Source of the DNA: Anabaena azotica FACHB-119
Lineage (GTDB): Bacteria > Cyanobacteriota > Cyanobacteriia > Cyanobacteriales > Nostocaceae
DNA length: 64,000 bases
NCBI RefSeq assembly: GCF_014697625.1
Contig: NZ_JACJSG010000039.1
Span: 22,980-86,979, forward strand
Direction: 5' to 3'
This document shows, one piece after another, positions 35,586 through 43,942 of the stretch (position 1 is the stretch's first letter; each line of letters starts with the position of its first letter). The notes under the pieces are model-generated. The model was not told where the DNA came from. It did not search any database and saw only the letters and a program-made list of their open reading frames with translations. Position numbers and translations under genes: made by a program.

Positions 35586-35679
35586 CGTGAGTTCGACCAG
35601 CGTTGTTTTGACCTCACCCCCAACCCCTCTCCTACGAGGAGAGGGAGGTTGGGAGGGAGAGGTTCATCGAACTCACGTT
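35584..35679. mobile_element. 96-bp miniature element with 13-bp inverted ends and 5-bp target duplication
   Basis: The ends AACGTGAGTTCGA and TCGAACTCACGTT are perfect inverted repeats. Flanking TGTTT occurs at 35579-35583 and 35680-35684. The interior has an ACCCCTCTCCTACG hairpin. The first two element bases (AA) plus the last T of the target duplication make the TAA stop of the RTX gene. Removing element and one TGTTT leaves GTT TAG, so the ancestral stop was TAG at the same codon. Confidence 0.88.
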
Positions 35680-35748
35680 TGTTTAGAGGAGGTTAATTGC
35701 CGATAGGCGTTATACTCAATTCTCTGAGAAGCTGCAACAGATAAATTC

Positions 35749-35778
35749 TGTAGAGACGTTGCCTGCAACGTCTCTACA
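35749..35778. repeat. Perfect hairpin TGTAGAGACGTT/AACGTCTCTACA
   Basis: A 12-bp perfect stem with a six-base loop. The same core occurs inside the elements at 30069 and 55478. No gene is visible in 35685-35993. Confidence 0.75.
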
Positions 35779-35850
35779 ACAAATTGCATCTTCATAAAGA
35801 AACGGTATTAAAAGTTAAAGTAGGGTGGGTATACCTCATCCTACAATTAC

Positions 35851-35986
35851 TTATCGTAAATAAAAGGGTTTAAGACCCCTACGTCTATACGTAGTATCAG
35901 TTTCATTCGGGGTTTAAATCCCCGACTGTTCGCGTAGCGTGCCGTAGGCAAAATGTCTTTAATGCGCGAATGCGCGAATTGTTAAT
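35851..35986. repeat. 136-bp repeat, left arm of an inverted pair
   Basis: Reads ATCGTAAATAAAAGGGTTT to GCGCGAATTGTTAAT and is reversed at 37975-38110 with only a few differences. It contains the hairpin GGGGTTTAAATCCCC and GTTCGCGTAGCGTGCCGTAGG. It overlaps the first ATG of the next gene's frame. Confidence 0.9.
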
Positions 35987-35993
35987 ATGGTCA

Positions 35994-36824
35994 ATGGCAC
36001 ACAATAGATATTTTAAAAAGCATCAGTTGGTAATTATCTGTTTTACGGCTTGTATAGTTACTTTATTAGCTGTTTCTAAACCGTTAGCTCAAGAAATATC
36101 CCAGTACCTAAACGAAGATGTCCTCATGACCAATCAATCAGAATTGCCAAATAATGCTCAGTTGTATCCATTTTCGAGCAATCAAAATCGGGTAATTCAT
36201 TTGTATGCAGATGAATTTGATTTTCAATCTCATCTGGAATTTCCATCTTCAGTCAAAACAAATCCAGTTAAATATGCAGAGTCTATTACCCAGGATAATC
36301 AGGGAGCTATTGATATTATTTTGATCAATGAGGGTAATACCACCAAATATCTGTTTAAAGTTACCAGTATACCTAAACAGCAATGTACATCAGACGCGAC
36401 TAGCTCATGTCAACCAAGAACAGCAATTCAACCAGCCAGAGGTAATGTTGCGGATATTCAAGTTGTACTTTCAGGAAGTAAATTGTTGCCAGGAACCTAT
36501 AGCTTTGGCAAAGACCAAGCAATACCTGTAGAAGATTTCATGATTAACTCACGTCAACTATACTCAGACTCTTCTCATGGTAAGCTAGGCTGCCAAACAT
36601 GGGGAGTAGGAGCGATCGCTGTTAAAAAGGCTATTTATAACGTGAATGACAAGCTAGAATATCTTGAAGTCAGCTTGTTTCGAGTCTGCGAAGAAACAGC
36701 ACCTTTTCCACCCACATTATCACAGGACAATGTTTTGCAAGCGGAAGTGGAAAACATCAAAAAATACACTTACCATGCGTCTTGGCGTTGTCATCTAAAA
36801 GTTGTGGCAGAAGGTTCACTCTGA
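35994..36824 (+). CDS. Exported hypothetical protein
   Basis: 276 residues starting MAHNRYFKKHQ. I prefer this ATG because it gives a standard signal peptide (hydrophobic LVIICFTACIVTLLAVS, cleavage near PLAQE), while the upstream ATG at 35970 lies inside the 136-bp repeat. The mature part has four or more Cys in two groups (QCTSDATSSCQP, and KLGCQTWG, VCEET, WRCHL), suggesting disulfides outside the cytoplasm. I do not recognise the family. It is the main gene of a segment bordered by inverted repeats. Confidence 0.75.
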   Translation: MAHNRYFKKHQLVIICFTACIVTLLAVSKPLAQEISQYLNEDVLMTNQSELPNNAQLYPFSSNQNRVIHLYADEFDFQSHLEFPSSVKTNPVKYAESITQDNQGAIDIILINEGNTTKYLFKVTSIPKQQCTSDATSSCQPRTAIQPARGNVADIQVVLSGSKLLPGTYSFGKDQAIPVEDFMINSRQLYSDSSHGKLGCQTWGVGAIAVKKAIYNVNDKLEYLEVSLFRVCEETAPFPPTLSQDNVLQAEVENIKKYTYHASWRCHLKVVAEGSL

Positions 36825-36837
36825 AAATGAAGACGAA

Positions 36838-36966
36838 AAATCAAGGGTTTGGGCAAGGGTATAGGGGTATAGGGGTGTAGGTGTTCAAAACCGTGACCCC
36901 CCTATACCCTCACACCCTTACACCCTTACACCCAATCCCAACAAACAATCTTGGTGCGTAAGTCCT
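36838..36966. repeat. One-ended copy of the AGGACTTACGCA element
   Basis: Begins CGAAAAATCAAGGGTTTGGG, passes through GGGTATAGG/CCCTTACAC repeats and ends GGTGCGTAAGTCCT. It is the reverse complement of the 594-728 element but without the second AGGACTTACGCA end, which would lie at the stop codon of the preceding gene. Confidence 0.75.
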
Positions 36967-36969
36967 AAG

Positions 36970-37161
36970 TTATGAAGAAACTTCTTCGCCAACACTAACA
37001 CCCTTGACTTTAGGAGGTACTATGAAGCCATAATAGAAGGCTGCAAGTGCTGCTAGGGCATTAAACCAAACATTGTTACCAAACAGAGGCATTAATCCAA
37101 AAGATGTTTTGGCGAAGGGTAATAATCCCATGATTGCCAACAAGGTATTATAAAACTTCAC
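36970..37161 (-). CDS. Small two-span membrane protein of unknown function
   Basis: 63 residues: MKFYNTLLAIMGLLPFAKTS, a short loop LMPLFGNNVWFN, then a second hydrophobic span (ALAALAAFYYGFIVPP) and an acidic tail VKGVSVGEEVSS. It looks like a small cyanobacterial inner-membrane protein. The family is not identified. The start is chosen as the first in-frame ATG giving an intact first span. Confidence 0.6.
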   Translation of the reverse strand: MKFYNTLLAIMGLLPFAKTSFGLMPLFGNNVWFNALAALAAFYYGFIVPPKVKGVSVGEEVSS

Positions 37162-37202
37162 TGAAAATATAATCAGATATAAACAGATGTAATCAAATTC
37201 AA

Positions 37203-37349
37203 TTAGGAGTCTTTAAGGTTTCTAACCAATTCTCTAATTACGTCTGTTTTCTCTCTACCATATTTTTTATAAAACTCCTCCAATATTTCAACTTCGTACT
37301 GACTAAAACCAACCGAGATACGCTTAACAGTCCATTTACCTCCTGCCAT
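37203..37349 (-). CDS. Small ribbon-helix-helix-like protein
   Basis: 48 residues: a basic strand-like start (MAGGKWTVKRISVGFSQYEV), then two helices (EILEEFYKKYGREKTDVIRE, LVRNLKDS). This is the pattern of small ribbon-helix-helix DNA-binding proteins such as antitoxins. An AGGTG lies 7-11 bases upstream of the ATG. No toxin gene is adjacent, so it may be a solitary regulator. It lies 40 bp upstream of the small membrane protein gene on the same strand. Confidence 0.55.
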   Translation of the reverse strand: MAGGKWTVKRISVGFSQYEVEILEEFYKKYGREKTDVIRELVRNLKDS

Positions 37350-37545
37350 AATTTGCACCTAAATGAGCTATTATAGATGTTAATATCATGGTCGTAGCTA
37401 TGCAGTTAGTAGAAAAGCATTTAATTAAAAAGTCTCATAAATTTTATAAAGAACTAGATAATTTCCAACGCTCAAGACTTTAAACCAATTTTAATTTGTG
37501 GCAAGGCAATAAAATCATGTAACCAACAGTACAACAAATGCAAGG

Positions 37546-37941
37546 CTAAATTACAACTAATGCGTTGACTAGATTCTGTGTGGCGGCTGCACTCACAGCC
37601 ACACCGCCAATGCTAGATACCAATGCTACACCCACAGAACCTGCTGCTAATACTGTGCCTAAACCTGGAAGTGCTAAACTGCTCAAACCGATTAACAGTG
37701 TACCCCAGCTAGTGGCGGATAGGGTATCGCCGATCGCACCTGTTGTATCTACGTTCTCTTTACCGATGCGATCGCTTGTTTGCACTTCTTGTTGCAAGTT
37801 CTCGGTTCTTTCTGCATCCTTAGCAATAACCGAGATTTTTTCTGTAGGAAAGTTTGCCGCTTTCAAGTCATGAATTGCTTGCTCAATTGCCTGAGATTTT
37901 GCAAATACACCTATGCCATGTTTCAGTATTGCGGTTTCCAT
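37546..37941 (-). CDS. General-stress-type protein with glycine-zipper membrane segment
   Basis: 131 residues. The N-terminal half has the fold pattern of general stress protein 17M-like domains (IGVFAKSQAIEQAIHDLKAA, FPTEKISVIAKDAE). The second half is a Gly/Ala-rich hydrophobic hairpin (LLIGLSSLALPGLGTVLAAG, VGVALVSSIGGVAVSAAA) of the type that inserts into membranes. The usual C-terminal repeat of the soluble domain is missing, so it may be a short form. Function unknown; relatives are often stress-induced. Confidence 0.7.
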   Translation of the reverse strand: METAILKHGIGVFAKSQAIEQAIHDLKAANFPTEKISVIAKDAERTENLQQEVQTSDRIGKENVDTTGAIGDTLSATSWGTLLIGLSSLALPGLGTVLAAGSVGVALVSSIGGVAVSAAATQNLVNALVVI

Positions 37942-37974
37942 AGTTTGTGCTTTCCCAATAACAGCTAAAGACTA

Positions 37975-38110
37975 ATTAACAATTCGCGCATTCGCGCATT
38001 AAAGACATTTTGCCTACGGCACGCTACGCGAACAGTCGGGGATTTAAACCCCGACTGAAACTGATACTAGGTATAGACGTAGGGGTCTTAAACCCTTTTA
38101 TTTACGATAA
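37975..38110. repeat. 136-bp repeat, right arm of the inverted pair
   Basis: Reads ATTAACAATTCGCGCATTC to TTTACGATAA, the reverse complement of 35851-35986. Both arms begin at the GCGCGAAT end facing the enclosed genes. Confidence 0.9.
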
Positions 38111-38588
38111 ATTATTTTAAAATACTCAAATTGAGCAATAATTCATTAAGTTAATTACAACAATTAGCTGCTAATTTTGTCTTCTAACCAAAGATATTTT
38201 TTTTACTAAAACCACAGCATATTTATTTATAACTTTAGGTATAGGTGATAGGGAACAGGGGACAGGTGAGTCCAGTCCTGTAGGCGGGTTTCCCGCCGTA
38301 GGGAACTGGCGAACCCGAAGGGGAACAGCAGAGAAAGTATAACAATTCCCTGATAGGTTAGGACACCGACTAAGCATAAAATGCCTATAAGAACTGGCTT
38401 AACTCACATCTTGCACCACTCTCTTATTGACAAAACAACAGTCCCAAAAGCTTATTATTTCGTAGGTTGGGGAGTGCAGGGAGCCACCTACTTATTGAGA
38501 AGGTGCAACATATGAATTAAAAGACTGTAACCTGTAACCTATCCCCTGTCCCCTATCCCCTGTCACCTGTCCCCTGTCCCCTACTTGA
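38111..38588. other. Gene-free spacer with repeat fragments
   Basis: AT-rich DNA, then fragments such as GGCGGGTTTCCCGCC near 38283 and a (CCCCTGTCCCCTAT)n tract at 38540-38582, running to the stop of the glycosyltransferase gene. No convincing gene. Confidence 0.5.
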
Positions 38589-39677
38589 CTATCTGCGACT
38601 AACAGTCAAACCAACTGTACTGCGGTGATATCCGTTTTTAGCAAAGCGCTGTTGGAGAATTTGCCGATAAACTTCTTCGTAGCCTTCTGTCATGGCTTCC
38701 ATGCTAAAACGATTCTGCACATACTGCCGACAAGCATAACGGTCTAATTCGGGAACTTTAGCGATCGCACTGATGCACTCTTCTACATTACTGCATAGGA
38801 AACCTGTTTTACCTTGGGCTACCACTTCTGGAGTCGATCCCAGTCTCATCGCAATTACTGGTGTACCTGATGCCATTGACTCTACCATGACTAACCCGAA
38901 TGGTTCCCTCCAGGTGATGGGGAACAAGGTAGCGACAGCACCTCCCATCATGGCATTTTTTTGTTGATGATTTGCTTCACCTAAATACTCTATTTGCTTA
39001 CCATCAATAAAAGGTTTAACTTGTTTAGCAAAATATTCTTGATCAACAAGGTCTATCTTACCCGCCATTTTCAAACGCCAGCCTGTTTTTTTCGCAATTT
39101 CTATCGCTAGATGCGGGCCTTTTTCTGGAGACATTCTGCCCAAAAATGCTAAATATGGCGGTTCCTCTGGTTGGGGATAAAATTTATAGCTACTAACATC
39201 AATACCGTTATAAACAGTGCTGACATAATTCAGCCCTAATTTAGTTTCCCTTTGTGCATCGGAAATACTCACATAAGGCTGAAATTTGGCATATTGAAAC
39301 ATTTTTTCGTTATCAGGAGTAAAAACTCCATGTAAGGTGTGAACTGTGGGAGTTTTCACTAGCTTTGCATAGGGTAACGATGCACAACCCATGTGTGAGT
39401 GAATAATATCAAACTCGTCTGCACGTTCATATACTGTACTTAATTGCAGCATTTCATAAATATTATATTCCTTCACAGTGGAATCAAGTCTTAGCGCACG
39501 GGGATGAACGGATACTAGCTTTGCCAAACTGATAGAGTCCCCCGTAGCAAACAATGTGACTTCATGTCCGCGTCGGACTAACTCATCTGTTAGTAACCCC
39601 ACCACTAACTCTATACCACCATAAGCTGGCGGGGGTACTCTCTCCCATAATGGAGCGACTTGAGCAATTCGCATCAC
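38589..39677 (-). CDS. GT4-family glycosyltransferase
   Basis: 362 residues with a GT-B fold. The N-terminal domain starts MRIAQVAPLWERVPPPAYGG with the Gly-rich donor/acceptor loop YGGIE. The C-terminal domain has LAFLGRMSPEKGPHLAIEIA and the E-x7-E motif EPFGLVMVESMASGTPVIA, then GFLCSNVEE. This is the family-4 retaining pattern used for polysaccharide, glycolipid or sucrose synthesis. Acceptor and donor cannot be told; no other sugar genes are adjacent. No signal peptide. Confidence 0.88.
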   Translation of the reverse strand: MMRIAQVAPLWERVPPPAYGGIELVVGLLTDELVRRGHEVTLFATGDSISLAKLVSVHPRALRLDSTVKEYNIYEMLQLSTVYERADEFDIIHSHMGCASLPYAKLVKTPTVHTLHGVFTPDNEKMFQYAKFQPYVSISDAQRETKLGLNYVSTVYNGIDVSSYKFYPQPEEPPYLAFLGRMSPEKGPHLAIEIAKKTGWRLKMAGKIDLVDQEYFAKQVKPFIDGKQIEYLGEANHQQKNAMMGGAVATLFPITWREPFGLVMVESMASGTPVIAMRLGSTPEVVAQGKTGFLCSNVEECISAIAKVPELDRYACRQYVQNRFSMEAMTEGYEEVYRQILQQRFAKNGYHRSTVGLTVSRR

Positions 39678-40439
39678 AAACCTCCTACAAACTAAGATTT
39701 GAATTCGGTGTGTTTGTTTTATGTTTCAAGAGTGCTTATATTTAAGCATGTTTGCACAAAAAACTAGTTTTTCACACCAAGTTAAAAATTAATTACTAAA
39801 ATTAATTACCTCTAAATAATATGTTTTATATTTCTTGCTTCCTGTCTATCTTTATAGAGAATTTTCCCTATTCCCAAGAGGTAAACTTTATTTTATGATT
39901 CATATATTATGTACTGTTAATAAGCAGCTAAAATTATTTTATGACTTTGAGTGGTAAGGGGAAGGTTTCATACTGTTGTTGATTTTTTTGTTAACGGGAT
40001 TGAATCCATGATTGATGTCCACCTACTTAACTATTAGCAATCAATCAAAGCATTAAGAGATGATTTATAAAGTAAACCTTAAATTGTCGGGTGCGTTAAA
40101 GCAGCGCTTAACGCACCGTATTTGCTGGTGCGTTACGGCTAATTTCTCATTTCGCCAACGCTCAAATCCTGACATAGCCGTAACACAACGGCAATAAAGC
40201 TCTAGGAATATCCACACCGCTTTTTGCCTCCCCTACTTATACCGTTTCTTGATGAAGATGCACTTTATTCTGCGCTGTAGAGATGGGCATGCCAATCTCT
40301 ACATTGTTTATTCGGCGCAACTTCATGGAGAATTGGTATTAATATTTACTTTATAAATAGCCTCTAAGAAGATAGAGCAGGGAAAAGGGAACAGGTTTAG
40401 AAGGCTTTTTGTATATGGCTTTGTTCTGAAAATTTGTAC
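39678..40439. other. Gene-free region between glycosyltransferase and nblR-like gene
   Basis: AT-rich. It contains one hairpin repeat near 40088-40125 (GTGCGTTAA/TTAACGCAC) and a fragment related to the GTAGAGATG element near 40277. No gene could be supported. Confidence 0.5.
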
Positions 40440-40476
40440 CTTTAAAACAAATCTCCCACTTGTTGAAGAGTGGGAG
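40440..40476 (-). terminator. Terminator of the nblR-like gene
   Basis: On the minus strand CTCCCACT-loop-AGTGGGAG is followed by ATTTGTTTT. It lies about 45 bp after the stop codon. Confidence 0.65.
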
Positions 40477-40521
40477 TGTTTAAGTATAATATGTAATTTG
40501 CATTATGTTGAATTTGAATTT

Positions 40522-41208
40522 TTAAGATTCCCTAAGCACATAACCAACGCCTCGCACCGTCTGAATTAGGCGTTTTTGACCTTCATCTTCAATTTTTAGG
40601 CGTAGATAGCGAATGTAAACTTCAATCACGTTAGACTCACCCATAAAATCGTAACCCCAGACATTTTCTAGAATTTGTTCGCGGGTTAATACTTCACGGG
40701 GATGTTCCATTAAGTACTTGAGGAGTTCAAATTCTTTCATTGTTAGGTCGATGTTTCGTCCACTGTATACAGCACGGCGATTAGCTAAATCTAAAACTAA
40801 ATCACCAAAGCGTAACTGTTCTGTGGTATCGACATCCGGTTTTAAATAAAGACGAATCAGTCTTAAAAAGTCTTCTGGACGGTAAGGTTTAAGTATATAA
40901 TCGTCGGCTCCCGCTTCTAAACAAGCAACCCGATCATCAACTGTATCTCTCGCCATTAATACTAGCACTGGCGATCGCACTCCCGTATTCCTTAAATTCT
41001 TACACAATGACAACCCTGATTCACCCGCCAGCATTCTATCTAACACCACTAAAGCAGGCTGGCGATCGCGACAATATTGTAAACCAGTAGTCGCATCATT
41101 AGCTAACAGAGGTTCATAACCAGCCTCTTGTAAATCAAAAGACAATTGATTCGCCAGGCTATCATCAGTTTCGATCACCAAAACACAAGGGCTATGAGTA
41201 GCTATCAT
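40522..41208 (-). CDS. nblR: OmpR-family response regulator, NblR-like
   Basis: 228 residues: a receiver domain with phospho-acceptor D57 (VVLDRML), the acid pair D15/D16, and the conserved Lys in YILKPY. A winged-helix domain follows (KEFELLKYLMEHPREVLTRE, VIEVYIRYLRLKIE, RTVRGVGYVL). Overall wording, including ETDDSLANQL and AGESGLSLCKNLR, recalls NblR, which controls phycobilisome degradation under nutrient stress. The assignment rests on memory of the family, so nblR is likely rather than certain. The NAD kinase gene lies upstream on the same strand, separated by a heptamer array. Confidence 0.8.
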   Translation of the reverse strand: MIATHSPCVLVIETDDSLANQLSFDLQEAGYEPLLANDATTGLQYCRDRQPALVVLDRMLAGESGLSLCKNLRNTGVRSPVLVLMARDTVDDRVACLEAGADDYILKPYRPEDFLRLIRLYLKPDVDTTEQLRFGDLVLDLANRRAVYSGRNIDLTMKEFELLKYLMEHPREVLTREQILENVWGYDFMGESNVIEVYIRYLRLKIEDEGQKRLIQTVRGVGYVLRES

Positions 41209-41274
41209 AAGATTTTGGTATATGGATGTTTAATTGTATAGCCAATGACTGGGGATTGGGTGTGTCAGTGAACA

Positions 41275-41341
41275 GTAAACAGTTATCAGTTATCAGATGA
41301 TGTTCACTAATAACTGATAACTGTTTACTGATAACTGATAA
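41275..41341. repeat. Inverted heptamer arrays
   Basis: AACAGTTATCAGTTATCAG is followed after a short gap by its inverse (CTGATAACTG)n, giving a hairpin between the NAD kinase and nblR-like genes that could act as a bidirectional stop. Confidence 0.7.
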
Positions 41342-42328
41342 TTAAGGCAATTCTACCGAAGTTGGTTTAGCGATGTGGGGTAAACCCCAACCGAGTTTTT
41401 CTCGCAAGATACGGAAAAATTCTGGTGGTTGGAGGCGGATGAATTTGACGCTGTATTGCGATCGCTCTAAATATACTCGATCCTCTGGGAAAACGTAACA
41501 GCCGCCATTACCATCTACTACCATCACTAACCGGGGAATGTTCACCGGATAAATATTTACTGGCTCTGTATCAGGAAATACCAAAGCTCTGGAAGCTAGG
41601 GAGTGGGGACAAATAGGTACTAGCTGTAATACTGGTACACCGGGAGTTATGACTGGCCCGCCTGCACTTAATGAGTAAGCTGTAGAACCAGTGGGTGTAG
41701 AAACAATTACCCCATCTGCGGCAATATCTACTGGTGCGTGACGACCTACAGCTATCTCAAAATGGCACATGGAAGTTAATGGTTCACGGTGGAGAACCAT
41801 TTCGTTTAAACATAGCGCCTCCCAAAGTACCGACTCTCCTCGCAGCACTTTGACGGTGAGCATGGCTCGTTCTTCAATTTCAAACTCACCTGCGATCGCC
41901 TGTTCTATGGCTTGGGGTAATTGATTCAGGTAGGTTTCTGTCAAAAACCCCATGTGTCCTGTATTTATTGCCAAAATCGGAATCCCGCAAGGAGCTACTT
42001 GACGCGATGCTGCCAATACAGTACCATCGCCCCCCAGAACTATGGCGAATTTCATCTCCGAATCAAAACCAGGGGGTGTCATAGCATCCAGTGGGGTATG
42101 ACATACGGGGCTTTCAGGACTAGAGTAGCCCAATATACCACCGACGCTAGAGGTGATACACACATCCCAACCAGCTGCGGTGAGCTTGTCTTTTAACTCG
42201 ATCGCCACACGACTGGCGATCGGTTTAATGTCGTTATATATAATGCCTGCTTTCGGCACAGTCAAATATCCAAGTTTAAGCGATGCTGTGTTTTCTGTAA
42301 TCGTTACACATTTTGGATCACCAGTCAT
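41342..42328 (-). CDS. nadK: NAD(+) kinase
   Basis: 328 residues; phosphorylates NAD to NADP. The motif VLGGDGTVLAASR (catalytic GGDGT), NTGHMGFLTE, ADGVIVSTPTGSTAYSLSAGGP and VVDGNG are all present. The N-terminal part is a little longer than in E. coli, as is usual in cyanobacteria. The gene may be called nadK or ppnK. Next to it upstream is ycf39 on the same strand, with a heptamer repeat between. Confidence 0.95.
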   Translation of the reverse strand: MTGDPKCVTITENTASLKLGYLTVPKAGIIYNDIKPIASRVAIELKDKLTAAGWDVCITSSVGGILGYSSPESPVCHTPLDAMTPPGFDSEMKFAIVLGGDGTVLAASRQVAPCGIPILAINTGHMGFLTETYLNQLPQAIEQAIAGEFEIEERAMLTVKVLRGESVLWEALCLNEMVLHREPLTSMCHFEIAVGRHAPVDIAADGVIVSTPTGSTAYSLSAGGPVITPGVPVLQLVPICPHSLASRALVFPDTEPVNIYPVNIPRLVMVVDGNGGCYVFPEDRVYLERSQYSVKFIRLQPPEFFRILREKLGWGLPHIAKPTSVELP

Positions 42329-42400
42329 TAGTTTAGAGTCAAAAGTCTATAGTCCATAGTCCATAGCACAAATTGATCACCAATGACCGATGACTAATGA

Positions 42401-43396
42401 CTATTGAGTATTAACTTTTTTAAAGGGAGTTTTCTTTGTTTTCTGCTTTTTAGTTTTAGTTTTAGTTTTTTCGTAATCCAACTCTTTCAGTTTCTTGAGA
42501 ATACGACCGAAATACTCTTGGAGATAGCTTTCTAAAGTGGTGGTTTGTTCTTTCTCTAACCCAAATACTTTATACACGTCATCCATTGGCCCATCTAGTG
42601 GTCTACCACTGGCTAACACTTCTGTAAATGCTAGTCTGTCGGCTACATTCCATCCCCACTGAAAGAATCTAGCTACGCGGCGCACGGCTCGTAGTAAATT
42701 GATCGGCATTCGCCTAACTTTAGCTTCTTTCCCAGACAAGCGCTCACACAGACTGATAATTTCTTGCGCACTCCAAGCACGAGTACCTACCACTGGGAAA
42801 GTTTGTTTTTCTGTTTCTGGTACGCTCAAGGCACGTACAGCAAACTTGGCAATGTCTAAGGTGTCCATATAAGCCACTGGGGAAGACTCACCAGTTACCC
42901 AAACGGGTTGTCCTTCTAAAATGGGGATGCCATATTGACCAATTAACCCCTGCATGAAGCCAGCCAAGCGCAAAACGGTGTAATTTATGCCAGATTCAGC
43001 TAAAAATAACTCTGTACACCGCTTAATTTCCATCAGGGGGACTTCTGGATATTTATCGGCATCAATTATAGAAAAGAATATAAAACGCTCTACACCCGCA
43101 GCTTTTGCCGCTTGAATTAAGGCTACTTGCCCTTCCCAGTCTACCTGCTTAATGGTGAGTGAATCGGTAGCGCGAGAGGTTGCCGCATCAATTACTGCTG
43201 TGACACCTTCTAACGCTGCTGCGAGGGTTTGGGGTTGACATAAATCGCCTCTGACGAGTTCGGCTCCCCATTCTTTTAAAAAAGCTGCTCTTTTGGCACT
43301 TCGGACAAGACAGCGTACCTTGTATCCCTCATCGATCGCACGACGAGCCACTTGTCTTCCTAAGGTGCCAGTGGCACCGACTATTAATAATGTCAT
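42401..43396 (-). CDS. ycf39: Ycf39, NAD(P)-binding photosystem II assembly factor
   Basis: 331 residues, atypical SDR/NmrA type. The cofactor motif is VGATGTLGRQV near the N-terminus, with LVRGDLCQPQTL, FFSIIDADKYPEVPLMEIKR and NYTVLRLAGFMQGLIGQY typical of Ycf39. The family binds the photosystem II reaction centre assembly complex with Hlip proteins and helps chlorophyll delivery. The last 20 residues (KTKTKKQKTKKTPFKK) are a Lys/Thr tail encoded by TTTTAG repeats and not typical, so may be a recent extension. petM lies upstream on the same strand. Confidence 0.92.
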   Translation of the reverse strand: MTLLIVGATGTLGRQVARRAIDEGYKVRCLVRSAKRAAFLKEWGAELVRGDLCQPQTLAAALEGVTAVIDAATSRATDSLTIKQVDWEGQVALIQAAKAAGVERFIFFSIIDADKYPEVPLMEIKRCTELFLAESGINYTVLRLAGFMQGLIGQYGIPILEGQPVWVTGESSPVAYMDTLDIAKFAVRALSVPETEKQTFPVVGTRAWSAQEIISLCERLSGKEAKVRRMPINLLRAVRRVARFFQWGWNVADRLAFTEVLASGRPLDGPMDDVYKVFGLEKEQTTTLESYLQEYFGRILKKLKELDYEKTKTKTKKQKTKKTPFKKVNTQ

Positions 43397-43513
43397 GAGG
43401 GTTGTAACAAATGTTAAATTTTTATGAAAAGAATCTTAACAGAATTATATCTGTAAATTAAAGCTCCAACGGTTTTAAGTAACAGAATTGACTGCAAAAT
43501 CCTGAAAACAGCG

Positions 43514-43582
43514 TTGTCCGGTGCAGCCACAGGTGCGGGATGAAGCGCCGGGTGGACTGTTCCCGCAGGGGTTGCCGGACAA
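43514..43582. other. GC-rich long hairpin between petM and ycf39
   Basis: TTGTCCGG pairs with CCGGACAA, CAGCC with GGTTG, and TGCGGGA with TCCCGCA, around a loop of about 20 bases; nearly all arms match. It is far more GC-rich than its surroundings. On the minus strand a short T stretch (GCTGTTTTC) follows, so a petM terminator is possible, but the size suggests a structured RNA or mobile repeat. Confidence 0.6.
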
Positions 43583-43641
43583 GCTATCTTTTCAATGAGA
43601 GCCAAGCTTCTCATCTAGTGAAAACAGGCTGATACAGGGAA

Positions 43642-43746
43642 TTACTCTTCTGAACCCTGAATTTTTAGCAATAAAGTACCCAAGGCCCAGCCGACGAAGA
43701 TTAAGCCGAAGGACAACAAAGCTGCATTAACTAGTTCGGCGCTCAT
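43642..43746 (-). CDS. petM: Cytochrome b6-f complex subunit PetM
   Basis: 34 residues encoded on the minus strand: MSAELVNAALLSFGLIFVGW followed by ALGTLLLKIQGSEE. This is the normal PetM: one membrane span with a short polar tail. It belongs to the b6-f complex, which passes electrons between plastoquinone and plastocyanin. It is too short for usual gene-finder cut-offs. AAGGAGA lies 10 bases or so upstream of the ATG. Confidence 0.95.
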   Translation of the reverse strand: MSAELVNAALLSFGLIFVGWALGTLLLKIQGSEE

Positions 43747-43942
43747 TGATGTGAGTCTCCTTGACAAATAGATTTTTAGTTTTTGGTCTAATTCAAGCGA
43801 AAGAGTCATGAGTGCTGAGTTTTGAGCAAGATACTTTTCGTCTGCATTAAACCTGTGTAAATAATTTTAAACTAGTTTTGATAGCCAATCTCTATTTTTG
43901 GCAGATGGGATCAATCCATAAACTATATAATAACTTAATTAT

